Below the pieces are notes generated by a model. The model searched no databases. It saw only the letters and a list, made by a program, of their open reading frames with translations, and was not told the DNA's origin. From Myxocyprinus asiaticus (lineage: Eukaryota > Chordata > Actinopteri > Cypriniformes > Catostomidae), in assembly GCF_019703515.2 (NCBI RefSeq), contig NC_059393.1:11736001-11800000 (forward strand): a stretch of 64,000 nucleotides of DNA. Direction: 5' to 3'. Position numbers and translations under genes: made by a program. This document shows positions 55,027 through 64,000 of the stretch, one piece after another (position 1 is the stretch's first letter; every line of letters starts with the position of its first letter).

Positions 55027-55397
55027 CAGATCACTTTCACATTCTTTTTCTTGTGTTTTTGGTGATTCACATTCTTGACTGCATATCGAGGGAGAAGAAT
55101 GTCTGGCAAAAAATGACAAATATTGATCTTTTTGTTACCCACGCCTACGCATCATATCACTTCTGAAGATATGGATTTAACTACTGGAGTTGGATGGATT
55201 ACTTTTATCTGCATTTGCTTTTTGGAGCGTCAAAATTTTGGCACCCATTCACTTGCATTGTACTGACCTACAGAGCTGAAATATTCTTCTAAAAAATCAT
55301 AATTTGTGCTCTGCATAAGAAAGGAAGTTAAACACATCTGGAATTGCATGAGAAAATGATGAGATAATTTTCATTTCTGGGTGAACTATTCCTTTAA

Positions 55398-55700
55398 AGT
55401 GATAGCTCAGCCATAATTTAATACCCTCATGTTTTTCCAAACCCTTTTGTTTGTTAACCCTTTGTATTCTGTGGAACACAAATATGTTAGACAGAATGTT
55501 AGGGACTGACAGTCTCGGTCACCATTCACTTTCAAAATTTATATATATAAAAAAAAGAAAAACACATTCACTGAAAGTAAATGGTGACTCAGGCAAAAAT
55601 TCTGTCTAAAATCTCCTTATTGTGTTGCATGGAAGAAAGAAAGTCATACGGGTTTGGAACAGCATGATGGTGAATGATGACAGAATTTCCATTAATAAAA
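55398..55700. repeat. Second MITE of the same type, foldback
   Basis: It starts 'ttaaagtgatagctcagcc' and ends 'gatgacagaatttcca', with arms pairing 'ggtcaccattcactttca' and 'tgaaagtaaatggtgactc' around a TA-rich loop. It directly joins the end of the previous MITE. Confidence 0.75.
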
Positions 55701-55749
55701 ATTCTAATAATAATTCTGTAATACATGTTAAATGTGTTTTATGTAATGG

Positions 55750-55950
55750 AATATAGGGGAGTTAACATCATTATGTCATTTGTGAAAGTAACGAGTTACT
55801 ACTTGAGTATTCTTTTAATTGGATACTTTCTTACTTTTACTCAAGTAATCATTTATATTAGTACTTTTACTTCTACTTGAGTAATATTTTTTTTAAAGTA
55901 ATTGTACGTTTACTTGAGTACAGTTTTTGGCTACTCTACCCACCTCTGCT
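55750..55950 (-). mobile_element. hAT-like element, right end
   Basis: On the minus strand it reads 'gtgggtagagtagccaaaaa', 'ctgtactcaagtaaacgtac' and several 'actcaagtaaaagta'-like words: the common fish hAT terminus with subterminal repeats. Probably belongs to the part at 52,725-53,585. Confidence 0.5.
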
Positions 55951-55952
55951 CT

Positions 55953-56130
55953 CGGATGTCAAAAGGACATTCAGCAGATATCTTAAAGATGTTTTTATTT
56001 AGAATGAATGTAAATCTGGTCTTTTTAAGATGTTTATCACATGTTAATTAGAATGCAGTGCTTTCCAGACGAAACGCTCTTAAACAGACATCATGGAGAT
56101 GTACTGTATGTGTGCTATCTGGGAAACCAT
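55953..56130 (+). repeat. Dispersed 'acattcagcagatatctt' repeat, copy 2
   Basis: 'cggatgtcaaaaggacattc', 'cagatatcttaaagatg' and 'gcagtgctttccagacgaaa', as in 51,836-51,960. Confidence 0.65.
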
Positions 56131-56438
56131 AATCCAATGGATAATAAGAGACTCTGGCTGAGTTGAGGCTGTGTTGCTGTTGAACCAGTGTTTTCAGCAA
56201 TTACATTTTGAGTTATTCAGCGAGTTCACAGAATCACCAGGCTGTATTATTGTGAGTATGGATTGTATTTCACGGAAGTCCTAGACTGGATTGTATAAGG
56301 TGACGCTGCTGGATTCATGAGTACATCACCCCTAATGGAGCTCTTTTGATGACAGTTTGGGGAAATTACTGAGTAAATTTTGAACTGATTTGAAGCTGAC
56401 TGTGTAATTTGAAGCTGAGTGTATGACTGCTCATGCTC

Positions 56439-56492
<54 letters not shown>

Positions 56493-56739
56493 GGTATATA
56501 TATATATATTTTTTTGTAACTTATTTTCTTTATATATACATATGTTTTAATGTGTAGTTTGTATTTATGGACACCTAATGTTGTAAATACACATAATTTA
56601 AATTTCAACTGAGTCTTTGTTGTGTATCGATTGCAATTCAGGTGCTGATGGGGGAATGAAGGATGTTCTTATCAAGTTCAAGGGTTCATGTGAAAATAAT
56701 ATTTTATATTCATATCTTTTTTAACATTTGATGTACATT
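56131..56739. other. Unassigned; (TA)n microsatellite at about 56,443-56,489
   Basis: About 22 TA units followed by a shorter TA run at about 56,494-56,508. No gene. Confidence 0.6.
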
Positions 56740-57142
56740 TTCTTTTTTAACTTGACTGCCCCAAACTGAAAACTGGCAAAATTAAAAACAATTAACAGGT
56801 TATCCCTGTCTGGCACGGCAGCATATAAGTCACATTTCTTTGCTTCCAATCAAGTTTTTTTTTTTTTTTTTTTTTTTCTTTAATTCACCTTTTAACTCAA
56901 ATTGTTATGCTGATAATTTGTAATGAAAAAAAAAAAGTATTAAATAAGGAAAATGACATTTGCACCCCACTGTACAAACATCTAGGATTTTCTTTATTGC
57001 ACTTATTATTTTATTTATTTATTCAAATGTAGTGCATTAATTATATACATTTCAGAAGGTTATCACTTTTGTTAATGTTTTAATGTTACTACTGAAAGCA
57101 AGTGTAACCAAGGGCCTGTAAAGGTTGAAAAACACTGGTTTA
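56740..57142 (+). mobile_element. hAT-like element, right part
   Basis: 'ttaactcaaattgttatgct' matches about 2,772, and the right end 'aaggttgaaaaacactgg' is the inverse of a CAGTGTTTTTCAACC-type hAT terminus. The left end was not found. It holds poly-T (56,856-56,877) and poly-A tracts. Confidence 0.4.
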
Positions 57143-57720
57143 AAATAATGCAGTTTTATGATGTCAGATAAGCCTACAGTATGTAGCATACTTCCCGCCT
57201 CCATATGAATAGCAACAGTACTATATATTCCTCCCCCCAGTCACTGAACAGTGACCTGGCAAGGACACTTTCCATTCTTCCTTGTGTTTGTAAATGATAA
57301 ATTCCCCTAGGAAAAATGCTACTGCGTCAAACACTACTGCCTAATCTAAAAAAACAGTCACACATGTTCAACACACCCTGACAGCTCTTACTTTTATTCT
57401 TTATAGTTGATGAAAATGTATCTTGACATCATTGCTATAAGAAGGCCCTATTGTAGTTTTAATGAGCTGCATATCTTATACAGGCTGAAACCAAGACATA
57501 ACGTCTTAAGGCATTTCGCTTTGATCATTTTGCTGTGATGTGTGCTGGACAGCATGCTGGTCGTTTTGGGGATTGTTCTTTTCCAACATATTGTATTTCT
57601 ACTCTGATTCTCTGCCGGTTTTTTTTTTTCTTTTTTTTTTTTATGTTGTAAGACCTTGGACACAGGCCTAGGATGTTAGTTTTGGTAGCCAAGTGGTCTG
57701 GTACTGGTGCCAACCTGGTA
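57143..57720. other. No recognisable feature
   Basis: AT-rich sequence; two poly-T runs near 57,618-57,641. Confidence 0.4.
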
Positions 57721-57830
57721 ATTAAAGGAATGTTTCACCCAAAAATTTAACTTTTGTCATCATTTAACTACCTTCATATTGTGCAAGGAAAGTGTATGGG
57801 GACCAAGTACAACTGTGCTTACTATTTACC
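57721..57830 (+). repeat. MITE fragment, TTAAAGGAATGTTTCACCC type
   Basis: 'attaaaggaatgtttcaccc' then 'ttttgtcatcatttaact', the start of the common MITE. The right part is lost. Confidence 0.65.
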
Positions 57831-58817
57831 TTCATTGTATAGAACAGAGCAGCTTGGAAATTACTAGTCTGGTGTGAATGATTTACTGAGATCCCCTACC
57901 TCTATTGTGCTTGAGCAGGATGTTTAACCCTGAGGGGACACGGCTGTATGTCACACTCAATAAAAATCACCTTGCACATGTAACCAAGTAACATACTTGG
58001 GAAATAAATGAAGTGATTTTTAAAGTGTGAGAGAAAGACAGTTTTCAGTCAGCTGAACTTGTTTCACAGCTCTGACAGGGTGTCATTTCTGAGAAAAAGC
58101 TTCTGTCTTTGTGATATTCTCAAGGAGGGGTGATGATTGGCTGGGCAACTTCATAACTCCATATGAAGTCTGACTGACTGTGACCTTTCATACTGTGCAG
58201 CCATGATCACAGCTGAGCCCAGCCAATCAGATCTACTACTGAAATATCCAAAAGCTTGGCCCAGAGTTCTGTTTGTTGAATGCCTTCAAACTTCTATCTG
58301 TTCATCGATCATTTAACACCACTGTCTGTTCTGTAGAAGAGGGCGAGGGGGTTCGTACGAAACTTGGCATGCAGACTGATAGTTTGGGAAAACTCTGAAA
58401 CATAGACCTGTCTGATTACATGAGGCATGTTATCTTTCTGAACTAAAAAAAATAAATAAATAAAAAAAAAAACACCTTTTGAATTTGTGTTGCCATAAGG
58501 GCTAGCAGACATATCAAGATCTGTAAGATCTACGGATCTGAAACCCAGAACTTCACTATAATGTGTCGATGATAATCATGCTTGGAAAATAATGGAATAG
58601 CATTGCTGACATGGTGTAACATAATCAGTATTCTGTATAAAAAGGGTAGAATGAATGTATTTAATTATCATTGGCACAGATTACTTGCAGGGTACCAAAA
58701 TATAATACATAACTAAAGAAATAAAGTACTGTTTATAATGCTGAAAATGCATTACACAAATTTACACAAGTCACGACACATTTCGAAAAGCAACAATGCA
58801 CAAAATTGACCTTGAGG
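57831..58817. other. Unassigned unique sequence
   Basis: The part 58,020-58,300 is of balanced composition ('gatgattggctgggcaactt'; 'agctgagcccagccaatcag', partly inverted to each other). No gene. The purpose is unknown. Confidence 0.35.
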
Positions 58818-59012
58818 ATGTAACGGGAGCCAGCTGGTACATGATAGCTGTGCGGTATGGGTAAACCTCACTCCCATGTCCTCAAGAGGTGCACTAACGA
58901 CTGACGCTAGAGGCTGTAGCCTTAAGCCTCCTTGTTAATGCGCCCGCCTCCCATGCTGGAGAAGTTGGTTCGGATCCCACTCGGAGCGGATCGAGCAGGA
59001 CCAGTTACACGG
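58818..59012 (+). mobile_element. SINE-like repeat with tRNA-Gly-like part
   Basis: 'ttgttaatgcgcccgcctcc' and 'catgctggagaagttggttc' resemble the anticodon and T arms of tRNA-Gly (B-box GGTTCGGATCCC, one change). Upstream lies 'tgtaacgggagccagctggt', and 'ggaccagttac' ends it. No target duplication was found; boundaries are provisional. Confidence 0.5.
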
Positions 59013-59034
59013 AGCTAGAGGCATTTACGTTCAC

Positions 59035-59420
59035 ACTGATCTCACAGTGAATTCAGCCACAGTTGGTCAAATATTCTTCTGCTGAAATCAGTCTGTGCTT
59101 ACCAAAATTCAAATCACTACCCCCTGTGGCTGAAGCTGGAAGTGTTGTGAACATATGGGGACAGAGTGGTGCCAAAAGCGAGTTGTAGCCTATTTTTAGT
59201 TGTAAATTATGTAATACAGAAAACAGGAATGCATATATTTTATTAACTATACGCCCTAACTCAAACTCCAACCCCAAACATAACTGTTAATGGAGTAAAA
59301 ATTTAATTTTAGAGTGAAAATACAACCTCAGTCCGAATCACATTCGCCATTGTTTATGTTAACACAATTACTGCCTGGTTTCTAGGGAATGAGAACCCAT
59401 GGCTTGGAGTTTGATGGAGG
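59035..59420 (+). repeat. Copy of the unclassified five-copy dispersed repeat
   Basis: 'ctgctgaaatcagtctgtgc', 'gtggctgaagctggaagtgt', 'tatacgccctaactcaaact', 'aatggagtaaaaatttaatt' and 'actgcctggtttctagggaa'. It stops before the right end seen in the other copies. Confidence 0.75.
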
Positions 59421-60240
59421 ATGATGCTTGCTAGTAATTAAACATTGATTTTTTTCACCAGGAAGACAGTTTTAAAATTGTCTGTCTTAAGAATCGGGAC
59501 TTGTTACAGAATAAATCTTTTTCCCCATCCATACTTTTATAACCTTTCTGTGTACATTTCACCTCGGAACTGTTGCAATGTGTGTAGTAAACCATGTAAT
59601 GTCAGTTTCCAATTATGTCACCAGTCATGTAATTACCATAAGATAAGGCTTAAATGTACTGTATGTTGGCCCTGAAAAAATCATAAAAATGACATAAAAA
59701 GAATACTAAATGTCCCAGCATGCTTTGGCTACACCTGGGATCACTGCTGTCCAACAGTGTTGCCACTATCCTCATAATGTGATTATCACAGGTTTTCATG
59801 AGATAATAAGATTTTAAGTCCAGTAGAAAGATATAGCGGGGCTCCTCATCTTCTTTTCTTCTTTCATTTCCATGGTACCAATGTCAAGACCAGTGAAAGC
59901 AGGCATACTGTGATTAAGTGCACTTGCAGAAAAATCAATCGGCTGCTGTTTGAAGTCAGAACTCGGAGTCCAATCTACACTCCCTCGTTAGAAGTTGTTT
60001 TATCCCAGCTTCTATTTCATAGTTATTATCACTCTCCCACTCTGACACAGGCGTGAAAAAAGTCTTGTTCATTATTAACTCACAAGTGTTTGGTTTTCCA
60101 TGCCGAGAAGAACTTTTATTGGTACAATAAACCACAGGCAGATTATAACACACAAGCTACTGTATATGATAGATCCCTGAGTCTTTATTTACTGACTTAT
60201 TTAGATGAAGTAATTTAAACTTTACTATAATGATGAGTAA
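59421..60240. other. No recognisable feature
   Basis: Unique-looking sequence with short frames lacking motifs. Confidence 0.35.
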
Positions 60241-60360
60241 ACTATGAGCGATTTCCCTCCAATGGGCTGAACGGTTCTTAAAGTGGTGAGGAACTGTTCC
60301 AGTAGCATTTCCACTTGAGCACGGTTCAGCATGGTATGATTACAACCTCTCTTAGGGATT
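60241..60360 (+). mobile_element. DNA-transposon end fragment (uncertain)
   Basis: 'gaacggttcttaaagtggtg' and 'tccacttgagcacggttcag' resemble the ends of a widespread fish DNA repeat. No partner end is seen. Confidence 0.3.
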
Positions 60361-61559
60361 TTTGACACTGTTAGCTAACCATGCCCAACCTTGCTGGTTG
60401 AATGGCTTTAATATTTGGCATCTCACGATTGTCAGTTTGCCAGTGCCAAGGTACATCAGTTGTTTCTTTGTAGCTGGCCAAGTTCACTAATATTTGGTTG
60501 AAGTTAATAAAAGTTATACAATGAATGTATATCTTCATGATTTTATGATGATGGTTTAACTAGCCTAGTATGTTTTTTTTTTTTGTTTTTTTTTCTACAT
60601 GCATTTTTCATAAGGTGGGCAGATTACTCTAGCTAGCTCATTAAAACTGGTATAATATATATCAAATAATATTTTGTCAACAAATGTCCTTTTTAGATAA
60701 TCTGGAAACTTTTAACTTTCTGTGTGTTTGTGTCCAGTGGCACACACAATCCCTCAGCACATGAGGGGAAATCTTATGCCTTTTTCTCTTTGCTTTCCTT
60801 TTTGCAACATGGGCTGTGTCTTTCCTGTGCTTTAGCAGATTGAAAACCAGAGAAAAAAAGCTGTCTTAAAATCTGGAATATGGGATCATCCTCCATAGCA
60901 CACTCGCTCCAATTTACTTCTCTCACCAACACCAACTGATGTTTTTGTTAAGTACATTCCAATCTTAATTTTGCAGCACCACAGTGAAAAAAGAAACCGT
61001 AACCATGCCAACTGGCCCAGATCGGCAACTTTTCACAAAGAGAAACGTTTGGCCCAATGGTGGAATAGCAGCTTATGGAACTGACAAATGTCATCATAAT
61101 AATAATAACTTAGCTTTTACTTTAATATTAAGTAAATACATTCTGTATGTTTACTCAATGTAGCTGATGTTAAAAATAAATAAATAATAATAATTTTAAA
61201 ATAATAATAAAAAATATATATTTAAAAAAAATGTTTTATCTAAATTAATTCTAAATTCTAAATTCCAAACTTTTGGCCACCAGTGACATATATATATTCT
61301 TTTTATTTTTATTTTTATTTTTTATTTTTTGCAGTATAGTAATTTATTTTAGTGCTTTTGCATGCAGTTTGAGAAAGCAAGTGATAAAACAAGTGAAGCA
61401 ATAGCCTAACACTTTGTTTCTACCCTGAAACTAAATAAAATCACAGCAGGCATTGTAAAATTGCAATTAAAGACTAAGAAGAAAACATATGTGCATTATA
61501 TTTAAGTCAGAGATGTATGTCATGACGTGTTTTTCAATTAAAGCTATTTTTGAAGCAGA
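60361..61559. other. No recognisable feature
   Basis: AT-rich; an (aat)-rich stretch lies at about 61,176-61,212. Confidence 0.4.
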
Positions 61560-62060
61560 GTTCATTAGCATGATGGCCGGCTTTTGAGTGATTTCACACT
61601 ATTGGACTTGGCTTTTAAGAACCAACGACATTAAACTTGAGTCCCCCGCAAAAAGATTACTCAGCAATAAAGTTTTAATTGCTTGATCGTCTCCAGGCAG
61701 AGATGGTGACTGCAATTAAAGAATCCAGGGAATACAGAAAGCACCACACAGCCATGTCAATTTTATCTCCTGGAGAAGTGTTTCATACTGTGGAGAAGAA
61801 ACTCAAATTGAATTTGGCTGTAGCGACTGCTAATCACCACAATACAATGCAGGGGAGCTCTTTTGAATGACATCCATTCAAGTTGCAGGTCCTTGATTAT
61901 GAATGCATTGTTTTCACATTGTTGCCCCAGACTTTAAAAAATTCCTCTAGAATTCTAATGGGCAAAAACTGTGGAGAAAAATGACAGTCATTCACGCTGC
62001 TTTCACCCACAGGACAGCTCCTACATTATTTTCATAGCTTAAGCTGATATGTATTGTTAC
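61560..62060. other. Candidate conserved non-coding element
   Basis: A non-repetitive balanced block with homeodomain-like words: 'gttttaattgcttgatcgtc', 'gactgcaattaaagaatcc', 'cagccatgtcaattttatct' and 'gcgactgctaatcaccacaa'. A 63-codon frame (61,679-61,870) has no family resemblance and no splice context, so a coding exon is less likely. Cross-species conservation was not tested. Confidence 0.35.
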
Positions 62061-62640
62061 TTTTGAAATCCTGCTGAATTTGAACTTCAAAATGTATTTA
62101 AATCCATAAAGGAGCATGAAATAATTTGTCTTAAGTTGTGAATGTTACTTTAAGCGAATAGTTCAATCAAATGACAGCTTCTCTCATGCACACATGAATG
62201 TTTAGCAGACAGGTTGTTTGTCACCAAAACCTATCGTATGCCTTCAAAAGACCTTGTAATATGTTGCATGGGCAGCATGGGCTACTTTTATTATACTTTT
62301 GGGTTATTTTTTAAGCTTTAAAGTAAGTAATTGTTATTTGCCATTGAATTGAAAACACAATATTTCTTTAAATTTAAATAACGAAATTAATCATGCCTCC
62401 TGACCAGTATGTAAATTCCATAATAACAGTATGTATTTCTACCATCTGAGCAATTCAAGCTTGAAGTACATGTAACTTGGTTTGTCAGCTTGGGGCAGTC
62501 AGCACCTCAACCAACCTCACATGCAGCACAGACACAGAATGAGAGCCAGGATGCGTTCTTGACAGTGCATTTTTGGATGAACTATACAGTATAATTATTT
62601 GATCATTTAATATATATTAATATTGAATCTATTTTATTTG
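62061..62640. other. No recognisable feature
   Basis: AT-rich sequence without genes. Confidence 0.4.
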
Positions 62641-62742
62641 AGGGCCCTTCTCAGCAAATATTGATTTATGTGATTAATTGCAATTAATTTTACTAATTAA
62701 TCGGCATGTTCTGTAATTAATTACACGATTGACAGCCCTAGA
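62641..62742. mobile_element. hAT-like terminus fragment
   Basis: Ends 'cacgattgacagccctag', the inverse of TAGGGCTGTCAATCG. The preceding 'gattaattgcaattaatttt' is typical of the same AT-rich family as at 9.2 kb. Confidence 0.5.
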
Positions 62743-63260
62743 AAAAAGGATTGTGTACTAAATAATAATTTTGTATAAATATGTTAAACATTTTCAGAGG
62801 CTTTCATTTAAAATTTGTTTTAAACTTCAATTTTTCTGCCCCTTTTTTTGACAAAATGTGTTTTTCCTTGCTATCAATCAATATGGACAAATCTGTCTCA
62901 TAATTTTATCTGTGAACAGTCTTTGTTGTTCAGTATATTCAGCTCTTTCTTTCCTTCATAATAGAAATGCTAAGTTTCTCTGCCCGCATCAAAAACACAA
63001 AAAAATGTGTCCCACAAACACATCTCAAGATGGCTTCCTCAATGCAATTTGGTTGGCTGTTTTGGAACACAGCAAAGCTGCAGGCTGGGCTGTTTCATTA
63101 TGTTTGGCCTTCATATTGTGAATCATCTTGCCTCTTGTAATCCAAGACAATATGTTCTCCTAGACCAGCTGTTTGGCGGAATCACAAAAAAAAAAACAAA
63201 CAAAAAAAAAAAACATTTGAAAATTGCTTGGGGGAAACAAACAGTTTACAGACACACACA
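62743..63260. other. No recognisable feature
   Basis: Two overlapping frames (62,858-63,121 and 63,007-63,411) lack motifs. A-runs lie at about 63,186-63,213. Confidence 0.4.
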
Positions 63261-63440
63261 CAGTGCATTCATAAAGTATTCAGACCCCTTAATTTTTTTT
63301 TCCACATATTTTTATGTTGCAGCCTTATGCTGCATTCATATCAATCTACACTCCATAACCCATAATGACAAAGCAAAAAACAGATTTTTGATAACTTTGC
63401 AAATTTATTAAAAATTAAAAACAAATGAAATATTACATTA
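63261..63440 (+). mobile_element. Tc1-like terminus fragment
   Basis: 'cagtgcattcataaagtatt' and 'cagaccccttaa' form the standard Tc1-like inverted terminus in fish. 'cataatgacaaagcaaaaaa' and 'gcaaatttattaaaaatt' match the subterminal part. No transposase; TA repeats follow. Confidence 0.7.
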
Positions 63441-63446
63441 TATATA

Positions 63447-63499
<53 letters not shown>
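63447..63499 (+). repeat. (TA)n microsatellite
   Basis: About 26 TA units next to the Tc1-like fragment. Confidence 0.97.
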
Positions 63500-63501
<2 letters not shown>

Positions 63502-64000
63502 TGTTTGTGAGTGCCACATTTTTTAAAATGTCCTCATTAATATAGAGACACTTGTTGAAAACCCACTAGTGCAGACATTTTAGGTGGTCCTCACTAGTAA
63601 AAAGGCTCATAAATCGTCCAAATCTTGTTTAGCTTTAAATCTACTAATGTGCACAGATTTCTGTGAGGGTTAGGTTAAGGGTTAGGGAATAGAAAATATC
63701 ATTAGCCTGCTGTGAAATCAATGGACGTATATGAGATATCCTCACTTACAGTATATAGTGAAACAATCTGTGTGTGTGTGTGTGTAAATTATAAATTATT
63801 GACTCCAATATATGACTCTTTGGATCACAGACCCTTTAGATATGTGATGGTACAACAAGCTGCCTAAGAAGAAGATTAAATTAGATCTGTCAATTAACCT
63901 GGTTCATAATTTAAGTGCTAAAGATCCTAATTTTCCAATCTGTACAAACATACACATAAGGTGTCATTTATTTTGCCCTGGAAGCTTTACTGTATAATAT
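63500..64000. other. No recognisable feature; short (GT)n
   Basis: A short (TG)n run lies at about 63,770-63,785. The text 'gtgagggttaggttaagggtt' is a common repeat-like word, not a telomere. Confidence 0.4.

Larger units (their letters stand above)
53590..55397. mobile_element. TTAAAGGGATAGTTCACCC-type MITE, interrupted
   Basis: The left half (53,590-53,851) has 'cttttatctgctgaactcaa', 'catacaatgcaagtgaatg' and 'gtaatccataagactccagt'. The right half (55,027-55,397) has the inverse order, ending 'tgggtgaactattccttta'. Both halves are arms of one foldback MITE, split by the element at 53,852-55,026. Confidence 0.8.

Noticed and set aside
58930..59000. A functional tRNA-Gly gene
   Set aside because: The acceptor stem does not pair by eye and the B box is altered; a SINE-like repeat is more likely.
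61679..61870. Coding exon with helical protein
   Set aside because: No recognisable family and no splice context. Kept as a candidate non-coding element, to be tested by RNA-seq.
1..64000. A new bacterial-style defence, toxin or phage system
   Set aside because: Nothing prokaryotic is present; gene content, SINEs and microsatellites point to a fish genome.

Overview
This window looks like nuclear DNA of a teleost fish, most likely a cyprinid. The reasons are a low-GC background, dense microsatellites and TIR-bearing DNA-transposon remnants, tRNA-derived SINEs, DIRS-type tyrosine-recombinase retrotransposons, and a Gmr1-type Ty3/Gypsy element, a lineage known from fish and other deuterostomes. 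I see no intact host protein-coding gene, rRNA or functional tRNA gene and no bacterial feature. The locus reads as intergenic or intronic DNA filled with old, mostly broken mobile elements.

Layout. 1-23.7 kb: AT-rich DNA with a partial LTR, a foldback repeat near 2.0-2.7 kb, a Harbinger-like element carrying a Myb/SANT fragment and a nested SINE (3.6-5.3 kb), several MITEs and hAT ends, microsatellites, and two stretches that look like conserved non-coding DNA. 23.7-45.5 kb: a GC-richer retrotransposon block. It holds a truncated DIRS element fused to a SINE tail (23.7-26.9 kb), a conventional Ty3/Gypsy relic whose 5' LTR is split by a hAT element (27.0-31.8 kb), a TTAA-flanked MITE broken by another insertion, and a Gmr1-like Gypsy element with integrase upstream of reverse transcriptase (32.6-36.9 kb). 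It continues with a large hairpin around TA repeats, an internally deleted LINE, a 417-bp hAT, and a near-full-length but decayed DIRS element (39.0-45.5 kb). 45.5-64 kb: hAT elements with perfect 8-bp target duplications (46.6-48.3 and 50.15-50.69 kb), a MITE interrupted by a Harbinger-like element (53.6-55.4 kb), copies of an unclassified dispersed repeat, candidate conserved non-coding DNA (about 49.1-49.9 and 61.6-62.1 kb) and a Tc1-like end.

How it fits together. Target-site duplications let several insertions be ordered: SINE into Harbinger-like element; hAT into Gypsy LTR; Gmr1-like element and a 479-bp element into the TTAA MITE; SINE into hAT; Harbinger-like element into MITE. All the retroelement genes carry stops, frameshifts or deletions, so nothing here appears able to move by itself. 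The best leads are the IN-before-RT Gypsy pol, the long inverted ends and internal complementary region of the DIRS element, the palindromic E-box array inside the hAT at 27 kb, the hairpin at 37 kb, and the unclassified five-copy repeat.
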